Origin: Acidimicrobiales bacterium
GTDB lineage: Bacteria > Actinomycetota > Acidimicrobiia > Acidimicrobiales > MedAcidi-G1
Direction: 5' to 3'
DNA: 39,374 bases
NCBI GenBank assembly: GCA_016845305.1
Contig: JAERSW010000046.1
Location: 1 to 39,374, forward strand
Under the pieces are notes generated by a model. The model had not been told where the DNA came from. It did no database searches and was given only the letters and a program-made list of their open reading frames with translations. The position numbers and the translations under genes are program-made. This document shows, in pieces, positions 1 through 7,979 of the stretch (within the stretch, counting starts at the first letter, position 1; the number at the start of each line of letters is the position of its first letter).

Positions 1-696
1 GAAGCTCCGGTTCCGGTACTGGAAGAGCGGGAGCCTGGAGGGATCCCGTCCCAGCGCCTCCACGAGGCGGGCCATCCTGGCCAAGGGCCAGTACAGGCCG
101 ACGGCCAGCACGTCGGCCACCAGGTGCCGGAGTACCCGCGGCAGGCGAGACACGATCGTACGGACGACGGTCACCAGACGGAGCAACGACCGGCGGACGA
201 TCCCCACCCCCTCCAGGTCGTAGTAGAGGTAGACGAGGAAAGGTGCCCCCGGCCGGAGACGCCGGACGCACGATCGGAGGGCGTCGGCGGTGTCCGGAAC
301 GTGGTGGAGGACGCCGAGCGAATAGCCGAAGTCGCAGCTGCCCTCCTCGAGGGAGATCCCGCTCAGGTCCTCATGGTGGAACGACACGTTGTCGTGGCCT
401 GCCAGGACCCGTCGAGCCACCCGGAGGGCTTCTTCGCTGGCGTCGACGCAGTGCAGATGGCCGACCCTGGGGGCGAAGAAGGCCGCCCACCGTCCTGACC
501 CGCACCCGGCGTCGAAACCGACCGGATCCTCCGGAAGCTCGTCCCACGGGAAGATCGCCGCGTAGTCCTCGAACATGGCATGCAGCTCGTCGGCCTCGAG
601 GTTCGCGTTGGTGAAGCGGGACCATTCCTGTCCGAACGCCTCGACCACCTTCGGATCGACGTTCCCTTCCGTGGGGGACGGCTCGGCTCGGCTCAC
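1..696 (-). CDS. SAM-dependent methyltransferase (partial, 3' end outside window)
   Basis: Class I S-adenosylmethionine-dependent methyltransferase, probably modifying a sugar or lipid in surface-glycan synthesis; the acceptor cannot be read from sequence. From the GTG at 696 the frame stays open for 232 codons to the window edge, so the C-terminus is missing. The SAM-binding motif I reads FDAGCGSG (residues 61-68), followed by an acidic strand end (CVDAS) and the typical post-motif segment LGVLHHVPD, as in Methyltransf_11/25 family members. The start overlaps the stop of the upstream ligase-like gene by four bases (GTGA), so the two are probably translationally coupled and co-transcribed. 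Family assignment is firm; substrate and role in the glycan pathway are inferred from neighbours. Confidence 0.85.
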   Translation of the reverse strand, partial: MSRAEPSPTEGNVDPKVVEAFGQEWSRFTNANLEADELHAMFEDYAAIFPWDELPEDPVGFDAGCGSGRWAAFFAPRVGHLHCVDASEEALRVARRVLAGHDNVSFHHEDLSGISLEEGSCDFGYSLGVLHHVPDTADALRSCVRRLRPGAPFLVYLYYDLEGVGIVRRSLLRLVTVVRTIVSRLPRVLRHLVADVLAVGLYWPLARMARLVEALGRDPSRLPLFQYRNRSF

Positions 697-2729
697 GGCT
701 TCGCCTCGGCCACGACCGGACCGGACGCCAGACCCGCAGCGGGGCCGGGGGCCGCCAGGACGTCGGTGGCGCGATCCATCCTCCCGATGGCCCGGAGGAA
801 CCCCGCCACCTCGGCCCGGTGGGGTCCCAGCGGATCGGCCGCCAGAGCCGTCTCGTACCAGGCCGTGGCCCGCTCCAGGTAGCCCGGCCGAGCCAGGAGG
901 ACCACGGCGTCCCGAGCCGCCCGGAGGGCCATCACCGGGTCGCCGGGCCGGAGCTCCGCGGCCAGGGCGCTCGCCCGGTACGCCTCCTCGGCCCGACCGG
1001 CGCCGCGGTGGACCTCGCCCTGCAGGCTCCAGAGGATGCCGTCGGTGGGGACCGCCCTCAGGGCCTCGGCCAGGTGCCGGTCGACCTCCTCCGCCTCACC
1101 CCGGACCAGGGCGACCATGGCCTGATGGTGGGCACGGTCCGCCCGGAGCGGCCGCAGTGCCGGACCCACCAGCAGGCCGACCACGACCAGACCGGTCAGG
1201 ACGCCGACTCCCGCCCGGACCCCTGTCGGGCGGTGGCGCCACCAGGACAACGGGGGGGTGTCCGGCCCGGCCGCACCCGGCCCGGCACCGATGCCCAGGA
1301 GGGTCCCGGCCAGGACTGCGTGCAGGACGATGAGCGCCGGGAGGTCGACGGAGACCAGGGACTGGAGGTGGAAGGCGGTCCAGGCCGAGCAGAGTCCGGC
1401 GACCAGGACGCGTTCGTTCCCCTTCGTCCGACGGAACGCCCGCACGCCGGCCAGACCGGTGACGGCCACCAGAAGCCCGTAGGCACACGCCAGGACGATG
1501 CCACCGCCCGCCAGGAGGCCGAAGGGCACCGAGTGGGGCGAATCGCTGAGGTGGGCGGCCGAGATCTGGACGTGCTCCGGGCCCCGGAGTTCCGCGAACC
1601 GGGTCCCGAACGTCTCCAGGCCGAGGCCGGTCAGGGGACGGTCGGCGAAGACCTCCAGCGCCACCCGCCAGAACTCCCAGCGTTCCCCCAGCGCCGACAG
1701 GATCCGGTCCCGGGCCATCCACACGATCCCACCAACCGCCACGAATGCCACCACGACGGCGACCGTCCACCTGGCCATGTTCCCCGGCAGCCACCGCGCT
1801 CGGCGCGACGCATCAACCTCCGTCTCGACGCCCGGACAGGCCGCACACCATCCGCCGACCACCAGGGACAGGCCCACCATCTCGGCCACCCCGAATCGCC
1901 CGCCGACCAATGGCAGGACCACCACGGCCAGCCCGACCGGAAGCGGCCACAGCGAGGCCAGGAGGCCGGACCGTCGCCGTTCCGAGACTCCCACCGCCAC
2001 CACGAGCAGCGACGCCACGACGGCGATCTGGCCCTGGAGCGACGCCAGATGCCCGATGCAGGCCAGGGCCAGGCCGGCGACGACGCCGGTCAGGCCACGG
2101 ACGATCGGGTGGGCGCCGAGGCGGAGGGCGAGAGACAGGGCGAGGGGCACTGTCATGGCGAGGAAGGCGGAGGAGAAGTTCGGGTTCCCGAAGGTCGACA
2201 TCACGCTCACCCCGAAGGACAGGGATGCCGCCCACTCGAAGGGATCCCGTCCCGCCACCTGCACGAGGGCGTAGCCGACGACGGGAAGGGCACCCACCAC
2301 CCCGGCCACGACGGCAGGCAGCGGACTGCGATCCCTGAAGGTCCCCGACGTGGCGGCGATGACCACCAGGAAGGCCAGATAGGTCCAGGCACCCGACCAC
2401 CGGACGCCGACGCCCCACCAGGCGAGATGCCCGGCTGGCGAGGTGACGGCCGAGACGACCACGGCGACCCCGAACAGGACGAGAACGCCCTCCACCGTCC
2501 ATCGCGGTCGATGGAAGGAACCCCGGGCGACCAGGCGTCCCAGTCCCAGGCCGGAGAGGAGGACGGCCGACATCCAGACCACGCTCGCCTTGGGCACCGT
2601 GAAGACGGTGAACGCCGACCGGTGGAACAGGCCGGGAACGACCAGGAGGGGCAGGAGACAGAGGCCCAGACGGACGTCCCCCAGGTGGTCGACCCGACCG
2701 GTGGATGGGCGACGCCGACCGGGAATCAC
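693..2729 (-). CDS. O-antigen ligase / O-oligosaccharyltransferase-like membrane protein with C-terminal TPR-like region
   Basis: 678-residue polytopic membrane protein of the Wzy_C/WaaL superfamily. Family members transfer a lipid-linked glycan to an acceptor (lipid A core, protein, or another glycan) on the outer face of the membrane. About a dozen hydrophobic segments fill residues 18-525. GNPNF (181-185) and DSPHS (396-400) in the large outer loop match the positions of conserved ligase motifs. Residues 530-665 are soluble, Ala/Leu-rich helical pairs resembling TPR repeats, as in some protein O-glycosylating ligases. The GTG start at 2729 has a TAGGTT hexamer six bases upstream and no ribosome-binding site, suggesting leaderless expression. 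It lies downstream of the CWB2 surface-protein gene, making that protein a plausible acceptor (inference). A Wzy polymerase role is the main alternative. Confidence 0.8.
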   Translation of the reverse strand: MIPGRRRPSTGRVDHLGDVRLGLCLLPLLVVPGLFHRSAFTVFTVPKASVVWMSAVLLSGLGLGRLVARGSFHRPRWTVEGVLVLFGVAVVVSAVTSPAGHLAWWGVGVRWSGAWTYLAFLVVIAATSGTFRDRSPLPAVVAGVVGALPVVGYALVQVAGRDPFEWAASLSFGVSVMSTFGNPNFSSAFLAMTVPLALSLALRLGAHPIVRGLTGVVAGLALACIGHLASLQGQIAVVASLLVVAVGVSERRRSGLLASLWPLPVGLAVVVLPLVGGRFGVAEMVGLSLVVGGWCAACPGVETEVDASRRARWLPGNMARWTVAVVVAFVAVGGIVWMARDRILSALGERWEFWRVALEVFADRPLTGLGLETFGTRFAELRGPEHVQISAAHLSDSPHSVPFGLLAGGGIVLACAYGLLVAVTGLAGVRAFRRTKGNERVLVAGLCSAWTAFHLQSLVSVDLPALIVLHAVLAGTLLGIGAGPGAAGPDTPPLSWWRHRPTGVRAGVGVLTGLVVVGLLVGPALRPLRADRAHHQAMVALVRGEAEEVDRHLAEALRAVPTDGILWSLQGEVHRGAGRAEEAYRASALAAELRPGDPVMALRAARDAVVLLARPGYLERATAWYETALAADPLGPHRAEVAGFLRAIGRMDRATDVLAAPGPAAGLASGPVVAEAKP

Positions 2730-2735
2730 CCGGCA

Positions 2736-2741
2736 AACCTA
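2736..2741 (-). promoter_or_regulatory. -10 element TAGGTT, leaderless start of ligase-like gene
   Basis: On the minus strand TAGGTT lies six bases before the GTG at 2729. This fits the actinobacterial TANNNT -10 consensus with transcription starting at or next to the start codon. No -35 match and no Shine-Dalgarno sequence are visible. Confidence 0.5.
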
Positions 2742-2790
2742 CCGGTTCGCCGGCCCCCGGCCGGGCCAGGACTCGGTCGGGAAAACGCGG

Positions 2791-2820
2791 AGGGGCCCCG
2801 CACCGGAGTGCGGGGCCCCT
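2791..2820 (-). terminator. Intrinsic terminator after CWB2 surface-protein gene
   Basis: A perfect 11-bp GC-rich inverted repeat (2791-2801 with 2810-2820, 8-base loop) lies 38 bases beyond the stop of the CWB2 gene. On the minus strand it is followed within four bases by TTTT. It separates the highly structured CWB2 transcript from the ligase gene. It is the only strong stem-plus-T terminator found in the window. Confidence 0.85.
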
Positions 2821-2858
2821 CTCGGGATTCTCGCCGCGTCAGCGGCGGGGATCAGGAT

Positions 2859-5444
2859 CTAGTTGATCGTGACCCGGACCTTGGACGAACCGATGGCGTT
2901 GCCCTTGAAGTCCTGGATCGACGTGCCGATCCCGAGCTTCGAGGTGCCCTTGGTGATGTCCATGGCAGACGTGGTCGCCGTGTACTTGAACTGGAACGTA
3001 CCGGCGATCCAGCTGTTCGACCCGGTGGCCGAGGCACAGCCGGCAGCCGTACGGGTCTCGCTCGACGAGGTCGGCGTGCAAGCCGTCTCGCGAACAGCCT
3101 CGGTGCCGTCGTCCGAGTAGACGGTGTCCGCATCGGCGTCCACCGTGTACTGGCCGATGGCCGAGAAGTTGGCCGCGATCGGGCTCATCGTCTCGCTGAA
3201 GGTCACGTCGATGCTGTGGACCGCCTGACCACCGGTCAGCGACGTCGCAGCGATGACTGCCCCGCTCGTCCCACCGGTCACGACCTCGCAGAGGAAGTTT
3301 CCGGTCACGTCGGCGTTGGCGTTGACGGCCTCGCAGATGCGGTGGGCCGTCGGCGTCGAAGCCGAGGTCGGAGACGTGAAGTCAGCAGCGATGACCATGT
3401 TCCGGTTCGTGGTGTCGAACAGCGACACAGACGGCAGCACACCAGCGCTGCCCTCGATGGCCTGGACCGACCACAGGTTGCCGACGGTGCCCTCGGCGAT
3501 ACCGCCGGCGACCGCGGTGACCTTGAAGGTACCGGTGGTGCCGATCTCGCCCGTGGTGCCGCGGGTGTAGGTCGTCGAGGCGACCGCTGCCGTGGCGGTG
3601 GGCGCCGTGGTGTCGGTGGTGGCCGTCTTCGTGGCGTCGGTACCGGCCGACGAACCCATCTTCAGCGAACCGAGGTCCGTGAACTCCGAGGCGTCGACGG
3701 TCAGGATCTCGCCGGAGGCGATGTCCGTGCCGTCGGCACGCTCGAACCAGTGGTAGTTCGTGCCGGCCACGTTGGTGGCCACGAAGGTGGACAGGCCGCC
3801 CGTCGTCTTGTTGGACGACAGCGAGTCCGAGGTGTTGCCGGTGAAGCTGGTGACCTTCTCGCTGAAGTGGAGGAGGCCGTACTTGCCACCGATCGGGAAC
3901 TTGTCGAACGTGACCGTCGGACGGGTGGCGTCGTTGGCCACCGTCGTCGAGCACGAAGCGATCGTGTTCACAGCACCGGAGTCGGTGATCGTGGCGGCCG
4001 GAACCGACCAGACGTCGCCCGTGGCGTTCGCCGTGACGTTCCAGATCGACGCAGCCGTGACGGCAGCGACCGAACCCACGACCTCGGTCAGGGACGGAAC
4101 GTCCGACATGCCGGCGGTGGTCGCAGCCGTCGCCGTGCTGTCCGAGATGGTCAGGGCGGCGTTGTTCTTCTTGTAGCTGGCCAGGGTGCCCGCACCGGTG
4201 CCGTTGGCGATGGTGCCGGTGTACTGGTTGCCCTCGGTGCCCAGCACGGCCGACGAGAACGTGATGGTGACGTAGTTGTCACCCTCGTTCGCGGTGATCG
4301 TGCAGGTGTTGGTCGTCGTGGTGGCCGCGGCGTCTGCAGCGGTCATCTCGGCGGCCGACAGGTCGGCGGTCATGCCGATGGCACGGACCGTCGAGATGCT
4401 CGAGGCCTTGGCCGTCAACGCAGCGCTCGTGGTGGCGTTCAGCGTGCCCGTGCCGTCCGTGAGGAGGGTCATGGTCGCCGAGGCGCCGGCCAGAGCGGTA
4501 GCGCTCATGCCGTCCTCGTGCGAGGTGCCGTTCACCAGGATGATGTTGGTGGCGGTCTCGCCGAAGCCGTTGAGCGTCGTGGCCTTGGTGCGCAGGTTCA
4601 GCAGCTCCTTGGCGGTGTCGTACCGGTCGGTGCCACCCACGCGGGTGACCTCGATGGCGGTGGTACCGGCCGAGCCGTTCTTGATCGTCTTCACCTCGGC
4701 CTCGACGGCGGCGGAGACCGCGGCCGTGCCACCGAGGATGATGACGTGCTCGATGCTGTTGACCGCGCTGTCGAGGACGGCCTTGGTGCCGGCCGACAGG
4801 GCGTCACCAGGCTCCACGAGCAGGATCGGCATCTTGTTCTTCCAGGCGATGCCGGAAGCGGCCACGGCGTCCGCGAAGTTGCGGGCCGTGGTCAGGAACA
4901 CGGTGGTGTCCGAGTCCCAGTTGGTGCCGAAGTCCTGCAGGGTGCGGATCTTCGTGGCCACGGCGTCGGCGGTGGCGACACGGTCGGCACCCGACACGCG
5001 GGTCACGGTGTACCCGAGGTCGGTGAGCGACGTGGCGACGCCAGCGCTGACCGCAGCGGTTCCACCGACGATGTAGACGGTGTGGCCGGCGGCCGTGGTC
5101 GAGTTGATCTGACCGATGGCCAGCGACGTCGAGCCCTTCAGGGTGTCCGGGTCGGTGAGGATCACCGGAGCGGACACAGCACCGGCGAGGGCGGCGGCCG
5201 ACAGGGCGTCGGCGTAGCTCTCGCCGCTGACCAGGACCGAAGCCGTGGCGGCGTTGTTGTGCGACGTGATCGCGGCCGAGGCCGAGGTCGCGTACTTGTC
5301 GACGCCGGAGACCCGGGTCGACTGGGTCACGGTCTGCGTGGCAGACGCCGTGCCCGAGGTGAGCGCGAGGCCGGCACCAGCCACGAGGACGGCCAGGAGG
5401 CCGGCAACGAGGCGAGTGGAGACCCGCTTCCGTTCATTCTTCAA
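2859..5444 (-). CDS. Secreted CWB2-repeat cell-wall-binding protein, S-layer candidate
   Basis: 861-residue exported protein. The TTG start at 5444 is chosen because AGGGAG lies six bases upstream and because it gives a classic signal peptide (KNERKR, hydrophobic core, cleavage after ASA at 35); an ATG at 5540 in the same frame would put a long charged stretch before it. Three tandem CWB2 (PF04122-type) repeats begin at RVSGVDKY (44), RVSGADRV (149) and RVGGTDRY (268), each with the usual VxIxGGTAAVS-like strand. In clostridial S-layer proteins such triplets bind an anionic wall polymer non-covalently. Residues of about 380-861 are Thr/Ser/Ala-rich, with Ig-like segments such as FSSAVLG and VTFSETMS that recall SbsA-type domains. 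Size, leader, terminator and surrounding glycan genes suggest an abundant, possibly glycosylated, S-layer-like protein; abundance and glycosylation are inference. Confidence 0.85.
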   Translation of the reverse strand: MKNERKRVSTRLVAGLLAVLVAGAGLALTSGTASATQTVTQSTRVSGVDKYATSASAAITSHNNAATASVLVSGESYADALSAAALAGAVSAPVILTDPDTLKGSTSLAIGQINSTTAAGHTVYIVGGTAAVSAGVATSLTDLGYTVTRVSGADRVATADAVATKIRTLQDFGTNWDSDTTVFLTTARNFADAVAASGIAWKNKMPILLVEPGDALSAGTKAVLDSAVNSIEHVIILGGTAAVSAAVEAEVKTIKNGSAGTTAIEVTRVGGTDRYDTAKELLNLRTKATTLNGFGETATNIILVNGTSHEDGMSATALAGASATMTLLTDGTGTLNATTSAALTAKASSISTVRAIGMTADLSAAEMTAADAAATTTTNTCTITANEGDNYVTITFSSAVLGTEGNQYTGTIANGTGAGTLASYKKNNAALTISDSTATAATTAGMSDVPSLTEVVGSVAAVTAASIWNVTANATGDVWSVPAATITDSGAVNTIASCSTTVANDATRPTVTFDKFPIGGKYGLLHFSEKVTSFTGNTSDSLSSNKTTGGLSTFVATNVAGTNYHWFERADGTDIASGEILTVDASEFTDLGSLKMGSSAGTDATKTATTDTTAPTATAAVASTTYTRGTTGEIGTTGTFKVTAVAGGIAEGTVGNLWSVQAIEGSAGVLPSVSLFDTTNRNMVIAADFTSPTSASTPTAHRICEAVNANADVTGNFLCEVVTGGTSGAVIAATSLTGGQAVHSIDVTFSETMSPIAANFSAIGQYTVDADADTVYSDDGTEAVRETACTPTSSSETRTAAGCASATGSNSWIAGTFQFKYTATTSAMDITKGTSKLGIGTSIQDFKGNAIGSSKVRVTIN

Positions 5445-5642
5445 GGTTTTCTCCCTGAGTTGGATGTGTCTTGGTTCAAGGCCTGGCCTGCGAAAACCGT
5501 GGAAGCGGACGAACCGCCGCGACACGCAGCCCTCCACCACCCACCCTCCTCGGGAGGCTCCACGAGGGAGCTCCGTCGGACGATGGACGCCGGAGAACTG
5601 CGTGACGAAAGCCAGATTGTGCGCCGCCCACGAAGGGCGACG
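5445..5642 (-). other. Long structured 5' leader of the CWB2 gene
   Basis: About 198 bases separate the predicted transcription start (near 5642) from the TTG start. The RNA contains short hairpins, including CGCCC/GGGCG near 5626-5641 and CCTCC/GGAGG around 5541-5553, and ends with the ribosome-binding site AGGGAG. No ORF or known riboswitch core was recognised. A stabilising leader for an abundant surface-protein mRNA is a reasonable guess. The remaining part of the gene-free stretch (5643-5913) holds only the promoter candidates listed separately. Confidence 0.4.
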
Positions 5643-5648
5643 CCCGAA

Positions 5649-5677
5649 AGGGTATCGGGCCGGTCAACGGGTCACAA
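5649..5677 (-). promoter_or_regulatory. Candidate -35/-10 promoter of CWB2 gene
   Basis: On the minus strand TTGTGA (5677-5672) and TACCCT (5654-5649) are separated by exactly 17 bases, a standard sigma-70-type spacing with 4/6 match to the -35 and TANNNT at the -10. Predicted start near 5642. Confidence 0.45.
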
Positions 5678-5837
5678 GCATTTCCACCACCACGGTGACG
5701 GATGGCTCATTTCGCCCGGAACGACGGGCCTGGCGCCCCTTCACGGCAAATCACAGTAGCGGACCGACCACCAAGGGTGGCCGGAAAACCCGCGATCCGC
5801 GGGCATCGGGGGACCGGGACCCAGCGGGCCGAAGATG

Positions 5838-5843
5838 TAGGTT
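5838..5843 (+). promoter_or_regulatory. Weak -10 candidate TAGGTT for the 5914 glycosyltransferase
   Basis: TAGGTT fits TANNNT and would give a start near 5850 and a leader of about 64 bases. No -35 is evident, and no ribosome-binding site precedes the ATG at 5914, so this is tentative. Confidence 0.25.
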
Positions 5844-5913
5844 CTCCCGGGAATTCTCTGAGGAATCGCCCGATGCCCGGAATTCCAACGATCTCCAGCC
5901 CACCCCCAGCCCG

Positions 5914-7086
5914 ATGACGCCGCCACCGACTCCCTCCGAAGGGGCCCCAACCCCTGGACAGCCGCCGGACGGCGGTCGGCCGGTGGCCCTGCTGTGCACC
6001 TCCAACGGGGTCGGCCTGGGCCACCTGACCCGCCAGATGGCCGTCGGGCGCTTCCTGGCCGACACCCACGACGTGGTCGTCTTCACCCTGTCGCCGGCCG
6101 CCCAGCTGGCGGTCGACGCTGGATTCCACGTGGAGTACCTGCGCTCGCACGAGTACGGCACGGTCGGCAACCGGGCCTGGAACGGCTTCTACGCCACCCG
6201 CCTCGAGCACCTGCTCGACCAGTACCGGCCCGACGTGATGGCCTTCGACGGCGGCCACCCCTACGCCGGGCTGTGCGCCGTGCTCCGCCACCGCATGGGC
6301 CTCCGCTCCGTGTGGAGCCGCCGGGGCCTGTGGCAGCCCGGCAAGGGGCACGACGCCTTCAGCCGGTCGACGCTGTTCACCCACGTCGTCGAACCGGGGG
6401 AGTACGCGGCCGAGATGGACCGTGGCCTGACCGCCGGCGGCGCCGACGCCTCCCTCGTGGCCGCCCCGGTCTCCGCGGTGCGGCCCGAGGACCTGCGCCC
6501 GGCCGACGAGGTGCGGGCCGAGTTGGGGCTCGACCCGGCGCGCCCGGCGGTGCTCATGCAGCTCGGCGCCGGGCAGGTCAACGACACCGGCTCGCTCAGT
6601 GCCCGGGTGGTGGCCTCGTTGCGGCGCCGACCCGACGTGCAGGTGGTGGTCACCGAGAGCGTCCTGACCCGCGTGCCGGCCGAGCTGCCGCCCGACGTGG
6701 TCCGGCTCCGGCACTTCCCCATCGGCGAGTACCGGGCGGCGTTCGACGCCTCGGTCATGGCCGCCGGCTACAACTCCTTCCAGGAGGCCATGGCCCTCGG
6801 CCTGCCCACCCTGTTCGTCCCCAACCAGTCCACGGCCAAGGACGACCAGGACGCCCGGACCCGCTGGGCCGAGCAGACGGGCTGTGGCCTGCGGTGGGAC
6901 GACCCCGGCCCCGATGCCGAACCCCACCTGCTGGCCGGACTGGACGAGGCCGTCGACCGACTGCTCGACCCCGACGAACGGGCACGCATGCGGGATCGGA
7001 TGGCCGAGCTTCCGCCGGCCACCGGTGCCGAGGAGATCGCCGGCGCCCTCGCCGACTGGAGCCGCCAGCCCGTCGCCGGCCGCTGA
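5914..7086 (+). CDS. MurG/UGT-like glycosyltransferase (GT-B fold)
   Basis: 390-residue soluble glycosyltransferase-like protein. The N-terminal half opens, after a Pro-rich tail, with VALLCTSNGVGLGHLTR (24-40), the glycine-rich acceptor-side loop seen in MurG and related GT28/GT1 enzymes. The C-terminal half has AAGYNSFQEAMALGLPTLFV (283-302) and KDDQDAR (309-315), matching the nucleotide-sugar-binding region of this superfamily (G-N-S, E, and DQ near the diphosphate/ribose). It probably adds one sugar in the local surface glycan. ATG at 5914 was chosen because the conserved core follows closely and the frame upstream is low-complexity; GTG at residue 24 is an alternative. It is convergent with the coiled-coil gene, with only 15 bases between stops. 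Donor and acceptor are unknown. Confidence 0.75.
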   Translation: MTPPPTPSEGAPTPGQPPDGGRPVALLCTSNGVGLGHLTRQMAVGRFLADTHDVVVFTLSPAAQLAVDAGFHVEYLRSHEYGTVGNRAWNGFYATRLEHLLDQYRPDVMAFDGGHPYAGLCAVLRHRMGLRSVWSRRGLWQPGKGHDAFSRSTLFTHVVEPGEYAAEMDRGLTAGGADASLVAAPVSAVRPEDLRPADEVRAELGLDPARPAVLMQLGAGQVNDTGSLSARVVASLRRRPDVQVVVTESVLTRVPAELPPDVVRLRHFPIGEYRAAFDASVMAAGYNSFQEAMALGLPTLFVPNQSTAKDDQDARTRWAEQTGCGLRWDDPGPDAEPHLLAGLDEAVDRLLDPDERARMRDRMAELPPATGAEEIAGALADWSRQPVAGR

Positions 7087-7101
7087 CCGGACACCGGTCG
7101 G

Positions 7102-7920
7102 CTAGGTGGCGTCCTCGTCCTCGTCCTCGTCCTCAACGCCGTAGCCGAGACGCATGGCGGCCATGCGCTCGTCGACCCACCGGGCGTGGTCGGCCTCGTC
7201 GGTCCACCACGGCTGGTCCGGCCGGTAGGGCGGTAGGTACTCGAACGACAGGCCGAGGGCCCGCAGGCCGGTGAAGTCGGGGGAGTCCACCAGCACCACC
7301 GTGCGGTCCGGCTGGTCCGATGCGGCGATGCGGGCCCACGTGGCGTCACGGGCACCGTCGTCGAGGCCACGGCAGTCCACGAACGACACCGGCCGGTCGC
7401 CGGGCAGGTCCAGGACCTCGTGGCGCCGGGCCGTGGCCATCTGGCCCCGGGTGGCCGCCTGCTGGACCGGCTCGACGACCCGGCCCGGGAGGCGACGCTG
7501 GCCGATCCGGTAGATCCGCACGGCCACCCTCCGGGCGCGACGACCGATCCACCGCAGGGCCTTGACCGGCGACACGGCGATGCGGACCAGCAGGTGGCCG
7601 AGCCGGAACGACTGGCTCTGCAGGGTCCGGTTCAGGCGACGCTCGACGGCGGCCATCTCCTGGGACCGGACCCGGACCTCCGCGGCATGGGCCGTCCGCT
7701 CGGCGACCCGTTCGGCCTCGTGCGCGTCACGCTCGGCGACCCGCTCGGCCTCCCGGTCGCGCCCCACCCGCTCGTGGGCGACCACGGTGCGCTCCAGGGT
7801 GGACGTCCACTCCTGCAGCGCCCGCTTCTCGCGCTCCAGGCGCCGGACCGCGGTGGTCAGGTTCTCCACCTTTCGGGCCTGGGCGTCCGACGGGCCCGGG
7901 GCGATCGGCGGAACGGACAC
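7102..7920 (-). CDS. Coiled-coil protein with acidic tail, possibly glycan-assembly scaffold
   Basis: 272-residue protein with no recognised enzymatic motif. Residues of about 17-110 are strongly charged heptad-like helix with repeated EAERVAER-AH units, so a long coiled coil is likely. It is followed by SQSFRLGHLLVR and a basic amphipathic stretch (KALRWIGRRARR), a combination often seen beside glycosyltransferase domains where a coiled coil meets the membrane. Residues 180-260 form a small mixed domain (VSFVDCRGLDD, VVLVDSPDF). The C-terminus is a run of Glu/Asp. The GTG at 7920 is preferred over one at 8004, which would overlap the divergent exporter gene; TAGTTT lies seven bases upstream. 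Divergent pairing with the Wzm/Wzt-like genes suggests a role in the same export or assembly complex (inference). Confidence 0.6.
   Translation of the reverse strand: MSVPPIAPGPSDAQARKVENLTTAVRRLEREKRALQEWTSTLERTVVAHERVGRDREAERVAERDAHEAERVAERTAHAAEVRVRSQEMAAVERRLNRTLQSQSFRLGHLLVRIAVSPVKALRWIGRRARRVAVRIYRIGQRRLPGRVVEPVQQAATRGQMATARRHEVLDLPGDRPVSFVDCRGLDDGARDATWARIAASDQPDRTVVLVDSPDFTGLRALGLSFEYLPPYRPDQPWWTDEADHARWVDERMAAMRLGYGVEDEDEDEDAT
7111..7134. repeat. Hexanucleotide repeat, 4 x GTCCTC, in coding tail
   Basis: Four exact GTCCTC units encode the alternating Glu/Asp C-terminal tail of the coiled-coil protein. Gain or loss of units would keep the frame and change tail length by two residues. 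Confidence 0.9.
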
Positions 7921-7927
7921 GCCGGTC

Positions 7928-7933
7928 AAACTA
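7928..7933 (-). promoter_or_regulatory. -10 element TAGTTT for coiled-coil gene
   Basis: TAGTTT on the minus strand, seven bases before the GTG at 7920; no ribosome-binding site. Leaderless-type start. Confidence 0.5.
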
Positions 7934-7965
7934 CCGCCCGGCCGCCCGCCGGATCGGGCGACGCC

Positions 7966-7971
7966 TACGCT
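7966..7971 (+). promoter_or_regulatory. -10 element TACGCT for first ABC exporter
   Basis: TACGCT lies eight bases before the ATG at 7980, with no ribosome-binding site between. It forms a divergent pair with the element at 7928-7933. Confidence 0.45.
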
Positions 7972-7979
7972 CGGCGGCG

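Noticed and set aside
5445-5642. Cyclic-di-AMP or other known riboswitch in the CWB2 leader
   Set aside because: No conserved riboswitch core could be matched by eye; only simple hairpins are visible.
819-5759. Plus-strand open frame of over 1600 codons
   Set aside because: It runs antisense across the ligase and CWB2 genes; its translation is low-complexity Arg/Gly/Asp/Val-rich with no domain, as expected for the opposite strand of high-GC genes.
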